10,473 bases of DNA from NCBI GenBank assembly GCA_025934335.1, contig JAICYG010000087.1, forward strand, positions 1 to 10,473. Direction: 5' to 3'. The position numbers and the translations under genes were made by a program. The notes beneath the pieces are model-generated. The model was not told the DNA's origin. It worked only from the letters and a program-made list of their open reading frames with translations, and did no database searches. The stretch comes from Thermoleophilia bacterium (GTDB lineage: Bacteria; Actinomycetota; Thermoleophilia; Gaiellales; Gaiellaceae). Positions 7,101 through 10,473 of the stretch are shown piece after piece (positions within the stretch are counted from its first letter, which is position 1; the number at the start of each line of letters is the position of its first letter).

Positions 7101-7262
7101 GTGGTGCGGCCGGGGACGTCGCCCGCTTCCTGGGTCGCGAGCATCAAGCGATGCAAGGGCGCAGGCCTCGTTCATAGCAGCGCTATGGACGAGGCCGAGG
7201 ACGCGGCAAGGCGCAGCATGATCGCGGGCCAGGGAGCCGGCAGGCGTTGCCGGTCGCACCAC
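7101..7262. repeat. 162-nt imperfect palindrome / possible structured RNA
   Basis: Arms 7101-7178 and 7182-7262 are inverted copies around the 3-base centre AGC. The outer 13 bp (GTGGTGCGGCCGG with CCGGTCGCACCAC) pair with one G-T wobble, and about 40 of the first 44 positions can pair. An inner internal loop (about 19 x 21 bases) follows, then a 15-bp apical stem (7164-7178 with 7182-7196). Six of ten substitutions between paired arm positions are G-T compatible, which suits pairing as RNA. Smaller alternative hairpins exist inside (7141-7154 and 7236-7252). It begins immediately after the 49-codon ORF. It could be a stable 3' UTR fold, a small RNA, or a MITE-like element; TA flanks both ends (7098-7099 and 7263-7264), but the end symmetry is off by one base. 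No known RNA family was recognised. Confidence 0.65.
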
Positions 7263-7311
7263 TAATGCTTGCGGCGGCGCTCTTTCCTCTCCCGCGCCCC
7301 GCAGAGAGCAA

Positions 7312-7346
7312 GGCGCCGGCCGGCGGCAAGAACCGCCGCCGGCGCC
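7312..7346. terminator. GC-rich hairpin, possible operon terminator
   Basis: A 14-bp stem (7312-7326 with 7333-7346, C7321 bulged) closes the 6-base loop CAAGAA. No T-run follows. A competing 10-bp perfect pairing joins 7271-7280 to 7342-7351 and would disrupt this stem. It probably ends transcription of the ribbon-helix-helix/DUF4097 operon, or acts as a leader structure before the TTG-started gene at 7454. Confidence 0.5.
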
Positions 7347-7453
7347 GCCGCGTAACGGGTCTGTAAAAGCCGTCTCGATCAGGTTGCGTAGAACGAGCGA
7401 GGGACAGAAGGTTCCCGGCAGTTCGTGATACGCAGGACCTGAGGGGAGAGAGA
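7347..7453. other. Non-coding remainder upstream of the 51-residue gene
   Basis: The last part of a 353-base gap without a confident gene. I searched it for promoter boxes and known riboswitch motifs and found none I would defend; TAGAAC at 7389-7394 resembles a -10 box but has no matching -35. The only clear element is the purine-rich ribosome site AGGGGAG (7442-7448) for the next gene. Confidence 0.4.
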
Positions 7454-7609
7454 TTGACGGTGGTCGAGTCGGCAGCCGGCGAACTGGCTGCAAGCAGAAC
7501 ACGAGCGCGGCAAAAGCTGGACGGCCTGGTCGTGCTGAGCGTGGTCGTCGTACTCCAGGTGGCCTGGCTCGGCGTGATCGCCTACGGCGCATACCGACTG
7601 GCGACGTGA
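7454..7609 (+). CDS. 51-residue single-pass membrane protein
   Basis: A short ORF with a TTG start 5 bases after AGGGGAG (7442-7448); GTG 7460 is an in-frame alternative, 11 bases from the site. Residues 1-22 are polar, with four Arg/Lys at 15-21. Residues 24-49 form one strong hydrophobic segment (GLVVLSVVVVLQVAWLGVIA). By the positive-inside rule the N-terminus would face the cytoplasm. No family recognised. The hydrophobic profile and a well-spaced ribosome site support a real gene. It is preceded by a long structured region and ends 17 bases from the 3' end of a convergent tRNA gene. Confidence 0.62.
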   Translation: MTVVESAAGELAASRTRARQKLDGLVVLSVVVVLQVAWLGVIAYGAYRLAT

Positions 7610-7622
7610 GCCGGACACCGGC
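7610..7622. terminator. Short hairpin between the 51-residue gene and tRNA-Lys
   Basis: GCCGG-ACA-CCGGC, a perfect 5-bp stem with a 3-base loop, filling most of the 17-base gap between the convergent gene stop and the tRNA 3' end. It could help end transcription from both sides, but it is short and has no T-run. Confidence 0.3.
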
Positions 7623-7626
7623 GGGA

Positions 7627-7699
7627 TGGGCCGTGTAGGGATCGAACCTACGACCTTGGGATTAAGAGTCCCCTGCTCTACCAGCTGAGCTAACGGCCC
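7627..7699 (-). tRNA. tRNA-Lys (anticodon CTT)
   Basis: A full 73-nt cloverleaf on the minus strand: acceptor GGGCCGT/ACGGCCC, D arm GCTC...GAGC, anticodon loop CTCTTAA (anticodon CTT, reading AAG), and T arm GTAGG-TTCGATC-CCTAC with discriminator A. The first anticodon-stem pair is G-A; the other four pair normally. CCA is not encoded, so it must be added after transcription. The 5' end is only 26 bases from the start of the divergent epimerase gene. Confidence 0.97.
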
Positions 7700-7725
7700 C
7701 TGGAGCGGTGGGTATCGTAGCGGCG

Positions 7726-8736
7726 ATGCGCGTGCTCTCTGTGGTCGGGAACCGGCCGCAGTTCGTCAAGTCCGCCCCCGTAACCGTCGCGTTTCGCGAG
7801 GCGGGGATCGACGAGGTCGTCGTGCACACCGGGCAGCACTGGGACGCGGCGATGTCGCAGGTTTTCTTCGACGAGCTCGCGATCCCGGAGCCCGCCCACA
7901 GGCTCGACCTACGCACGGCCGACGCGGGGCGCATGGCGCCGGCGATCGCCGAGGTGGTCGAGCGGGAGCACCCCGACTGGGTGCTCGTCTACGGCGACAC
8001 GAACTCGACGCTCGCCGGCGCGCGCGCGGCGGGCGACGTGCGCGTCGCGCACGTCGAGGCCGGGCTCCGGAGCTTCGACCCCTCGATGCCCGAGGAGCGA
8101 AACCGCGTCGAGGTCGACCGGATCGCGGCGCTCCTCCTCTGCCCCGACGATCGCTCGGCCGCGCAGCTCGCCTCGGAGGGCATCGCCGGACGCCGCGCGG
8201 TCGTCGGTGACGTGATGGCCGACGCGACCCGACTCTTCACGCCGATCGCGCTCCGTCGCACGGCCGCATACGACCGGCCGTACACCGTGCTGACGATCCA
8301 CCGAGAGGCGAACACCGAGCCGGAGCGGCTGCGCGCGATCGTCGACGCGGTCGGGGGGATCCCGCGGCGGTTCGTGTTCCCGGTGCACCCGCGGACGCGC
8401 CACACCCTCGCCGCCCACGGGATCGCGCTGCCCGCGAACGTCGAGCCGTCGGCGCCGCTCGGCTACCTCGAGATGCTCGCGCTCGTCGCCGGCGCCGAGA
8501 CGGTCGTCACGGACTCCGGCGGGCTGCAGAAGGAGGCGTACTGGCTGGAGGTTCCCTGCGTAACGCTGCGGCCGACCACCGAATGGGTCGACACCGTCGC
8601 CGCCGGCGCCAACGAGCTCGCCTCGCCCCACACCCTCGCCGCGGCCGTCGAGCGTGCGGGGTTCCCGGCCGACGCGCCGCGCCTCTACGGCGACGGTCAC
8701 GCCGCCGGACGTGTCGCGACCGCCCTGTACGCTTGA
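7726..8736 (+). CDS. wecB: Non-hydrolysing UDP-N-acetylhexosamine 2-epimerase (WecB/WbpI family)
   Basis: Inverts C2 of a UDP-N-acetyl sugar in the cytoplasm. 336 residues from ATG 7726; the frame extends to GTG 7708, but MRVLSVVGNRPQF is the normal family start. Motifs: NRPQFVK (9-15), HTGQHWD (34-40), YGDTNST (89-95, Asp91), HVEAGLRS (109-116, Glu111), MPEERNR (121-127), His192 in IHREANTE, and TDSGGLQKEA (262-271). RPQF, GDTNST, GDVMAD and the LYGDG end resemble WbpI (UDP-GlcNAc3NAcA 2-epimerase) more than E. coli WecB, which has RPEAIK and GDTTTT. The motif usually read HRxEN is HREAN here. At 336 residues it is shorter than the roughly 376 of E. coli WecB. First of a tight operon, 7 bases before the dehydrogenase. 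No clear ribosome site. Substrate (UDP-GlcNAc or its diacetamido uronic form) is inferred. Confidence 0.93.
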   Translation: MRVLSVVGNRPQFVKSAPVTVAFREAGIDEVVVHTGQHWDAAMSQVFFDELAIPEPAHRLDLRTADAGRMAPAIAEVVEREHPDWVLVYGDTNSTLAGARAAGDVRVAHVEAGLRSFDPSMPEERNRVEVDRIAALLLCPDDRSAAQLASEGIAGRRAVVGDVMADATRLFTPIALRRTAAYDRPYTVLTIHREANTEPERLRAIVDAVGGIPRRFVFPVHPRTRHTLAAHGIALPANVEPSAPLGYLEMLALVAGAETVVTDSGGLQKEAYWLEVPCVTLRPTTEWVDTVAAGANELASPHTLAAAVERAGFPADAPRLYGDGHAAGRVATALYA

Positions 8737-8743
8737 CGCCGCG

Positions 8744-10012
8744 TTGAGCGAGTCCCCCCTCTACGACGTCGCCGTGATCGGCGCCGGCTACGTCGGTGTG
8801 CCGCTCGCGGCAACCTTCGGCGAGGCCGGCCGGCGCGTGCTCGTCGTCGACGTGCAGCCGACGCTGGTCGACGCGCTGAACGGCGGCGTGAGCCATATCG
8901 AGGACGTAAGCGACGAGCGGCTGGCGAAGCTGGTCGAGGCGGGAACGATCGTTGCGACGACCGACTACGCGGTCGTGAAGCAGGCGCGTGCGGTCCTGAT
9001 CGCGCTGCCGACGCCGCTCTCGCGCCAGCGTGAGCCCGATCTGTCGTACATCGAGTCGGCCGCGCGCAGCCTGGCGCCGGTGCTGCAGCGTGGGCAGGTC
9101 GTCGTGCTGGAGTCGACGACGTGGCCGGGGACGACGCGAGAGGTGCTCCTGCCGATTCTCGAGGAGGGGTCGGGGCTGAAGGCGGGCGAGGATTTCCACC
9201 TGGCGATGTCGCCGGAGCGTGTCGATCCCGGGCGCGAGGACTGGACGACGAAGACGACGCCCAAGGTCGTCGGCGGGATCGACGCCGCCTCGACGAGAGC
9301 CGCCGCCGAGGTGTACCGGGCGGCGATCGACTCGGTGCACGAGGTCTCGACCCCGGAGGCGGCGGAGCTGACGAAACTGCTCGAGAACATCTATCGGGGC
9401 GTCAACATCGCGCTCGTCAACGAGCTCGCGCAGCTCTGCGACCGGATGGACATCGACGTGTGGGAGGTCGTCGACGCGGCTGCGACGAAGCCGTTCGGGT
9501 TCGCCTCGTTCAAGCCGGGGCCGGGGCTCGGCGGCCACTGCATCCCGATCGACCCCTTCTACCTGACCTGGAAGGCGCGCGAGTACGACTTCTCGACGCG
9601 CTTCATCGAGCTGGCCGGCGAGGTCAACAACAACATGCCGTACTTCTGCCGCTCGCTGATCTCGCAGGCGCTGAACCACGGTGCACGCAAGTCGGTCGCC
9701 GGCGCGAAGATCCTGATCCTCGGCGTCGCGTACAAGCCCGACATCGGCGACTACCGCGAGACTCCGGCGGAGAAGCTGATCCATCTGCTCAAGAACGCCG
9801 GCGCCGACGTCGCCTACCACGACCCGTTCGTGCCGGAGTTCGACGGCATGACCTCGTCGCCGCTCGAGCCGGAGGCGTACGACTGCATCGCGATCGTCAC
9901 CAACCACTCCTCGATCGACTACGCCGACCTCGTCCAGCGCGGCAAGGTGATCGTCGACTTCCGCAACGCCACCAAGGGGCACGAGGTCGACGGCAAGGTC
10001 TGGAAGCTCTAG
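8744..10012 (+). CDS. wbpA: UDP-N-acetyl-D-glucosamine 6-dehydrogenase (WbpA-like)
   Basis: NAD-dependent four-electron oxidation of a UDP-HexNAc C6 alcohol to the uronic acid. With the TTG at 8744 the protein has 422 residues, normal for the family. Seen: Rossmann motif GAGYVG (13-18), ESTTWPGTT (123-131), Lys211 and Asn215 in ELTKLLENIYR, catalytic Cys266 in GPGLGGHCIPIDPFYLTWKA, and the C-terminal UDP-binding domain with GVAYKPDIGDYRETP. The run MDIDVWEVVDAAATKPFGF ahead of the Cys is typical of WbpA. The frame is open upstream into the epimerase gene; GTG 8711 is an alternative, and neither start has a good ribosome site. The 7-base gap to the epimerase and the 1-base overlap with the next gene indicate one operon. 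Confidence 0.94.
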   Translation: MSESPLYDVAVIGAGYVGVPLAATFGEAGRRVLVVDVQPTLVDALNGGVSHIEDVSDERLAKLVEAGTIVATTDYAVVKQARAVLIALPTPLSRQREPDLSYIESAARSLAPVLQRGQVVVLESTTWPGTTREVLLPILEEGSGLKAGEDFHLAMSPERVDPGREDWTTKTTPKVVGGIDAASTRAAAEVYRAAIDSVHEVSTPEAAELTKLLENIYRGVNIALVNELAQLCDRMDIDVWEVVDAAATKPFGFASFKPGPGLGGHCIPIDPFYLTWKAREYDFSTRFIELAGEVNNNMPYFCRSLISQALNHGARKSVAGAKILILGVAYKPDIGDYRETPAEKLIHLLKNAGADVAYHDPFVPEFDGMTSSPLEPEAYDCIAIVTNHSSIDYADLVQRGKVIVDFRNATKGHEVDGKVWKL

Positions 10013-10473
10013 TGCCCGCACCGGCCCGGATCGGCGTGGTCGGGCTCAACTACTGGGGGCCGAACCTCGTCCGGAACTTCGACGGCCTCGCCGAGCTCAC
10101 GTGGCTCTGCGACCTCGACGACACGCATCTTCAGCCTCTCGCGGAGAGGTATCCGCATGCGCGCGCGACGAACGCGTTCGACGACATGCTCGCGGACGAC
10201 GCGCTCGACGCCGTCGTGATCGCGACGCCGGTGCCGACGCACTACGCGCTCGCGAAGCAGGCGCTCGAAGCCGGCAAGCATGTCTTCGTCGAGAAGCCGC
10301 CGGCGATGCGCGCCGTCGAGATGGACGAGCTCGTGCAGCTCGCAGCCGACGGCGACCGAGTGCTCATGCCGGGGCACCTCCTGCTCTACCACCCCGCCGT
10401 CCTGAAGTTGAAGGAGCTCGTTTCGTCAGGCGAGCTCGGCGACGTGCTGTGCGTCTACGGCAACCGCGTCAAC
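10012..10473 (+). CDS. Gfo/Idh/MocA oxidoreductase, WbpB/WlbA-like (partial, C-terminus beyond window)
   Basis: 154 residues visible, then the window ends. The GTG start overlaps the TAG of the dehydrogenase by one base. N-terminal Rossmann fold: GLNYWGPN at 11-18, where the usual second glycine is Asn13; IATPVPTH at 70-77; and the family Glu-Lys-Pro at 94-96. GHLLLYHPAV (121-130) and LKELVSSGELGDV (133-145) match the WbpB/WlbA group, which oxidises C3 of UDP-GlcNAcA. Its place after a WbpA-like gene supports that assignment. Other Gfo/Idh/MocA sugar dehydrogenases in polysaccharide clusters cannot be excluded from the N-terminal half alone. Confidence 0.85.
   Translation, partial: MPAPARIGVVGLNYWGPNLVRNFDGLAELTWLCDLDDTHLQPLAERYPHARATNAFDDMLADDALDAVVIATPVPTHYALAKQALEAGKHVFVEKPPAMRAVEMDELVQLAADGDRVLMPGHLLLYHPAVLKLKELVSSGELGDVLCVYGNRVN

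Noticed and set aside
7185..7265. 26-codon ORF in the right arm of the palindrome
   Set aside because: No ribosome site, and its sequence is explained by the inverted repeat.
7265..7366. 33-codon ORF ending in a run of six arginines
   Set aside because: Overlaps the previous stop (TAATG) but lacks a ribosome site; the Arg run is just the CGC/CGG repeat of the hairpin stem.
6075..7592. 505-codon minus-strand ORF across DUF4097 and the non-coding region
   Set aside because: Antisense of the SGD repeats and of the palindrome; no recognisable domain and no ribosome site.
7627..7699. tRNA-Lys as an integration site
   Set aside because: No integrase, no duplicated tRNA 3' end within the window, and no compositional break.
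8507..10021. 504-codon minus-strand ORF opposite the epimerase and dehydrogenase
   Set aside because: Antisense shadow with Arg/Asp/Val bias; the plus-strand enzymes have all motifs.

Overview
High-GC bacterial chromosome with very strong G/C third-position bias. Several genes lack a Shine-Dalgarno sequence, GTG/TTG starts are common, and both a DUF6458 protein and a caa3 oxidase are present. This suggests an actinobacterium, plausibly a deep-branching Thermoleophilia/Gaiellales-like lineage. That assignment is inferred from gene content and composition, not from a marker gene.

Layout. (1) 1-2224, minus strand: ctaC-ctaD, the two catalytic subunits of a caa3-type cytochrome c oxidase. Subunit II carries a fused cytochrome c domain. 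Subunit I, cut by the window edge, has the A2-type YSHPxVY signature and an extra N-terminal membrane segment. (2) 2349-2579, plus: a 76-residue two-helix membrane protein (DUF6458). (3) 2589-2621: a perfect 14-bp hairpin between convergent genes that contains the stop codon of the next gene. (4) 2614-5514, minus: a large soluble PAS/GAF histidine kinase without an adjacent response regulator. (5) 5515-7100, plus: a promoter that appears to give a leaderless mRNA, overlapped by a tandem 9-bp repeat. It drives a ribbon-helix-helix protein, a DUF4097 SGD-repeat protein and a 49-residue protein coupled by an ATGA overlap. (6) 7101-7453: a non-coding, highly structured stretch with a 162-nt imperfect palindrome and a second GC-rich hairpin. 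(7) 7454-7609, plus: a 51-residue single-helix membrane protein. (8) 7627-7699, minus: tRNA-Lys(CTT). (9) 7726-10473, plus: a nucleotide-sugar operon made of a non-hydrolysing UDP-HexNAc 2-epimerase, a WbpA-like UDP-GlcNAc 6-dehydrogenase and the start of a WbpB/WlbA-like oxidoreductase.

How the genes work together. ctaCD moves electrons from cytochrome c to O2 and pumps protons. The three sugar genes fit the early steps towards UDP-ManNAc3NAcA-type uronic acids for surface polysaccharide. The middle block is least understood: a DNA-binding protein that probably regulates its own leaderless promoter, a beta-repeat protein, a coupled microprotein and a large folded sequence directly after its stop codon. 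It is the best candidate here for something undescribed, but its function cannot be read from sequence alone.
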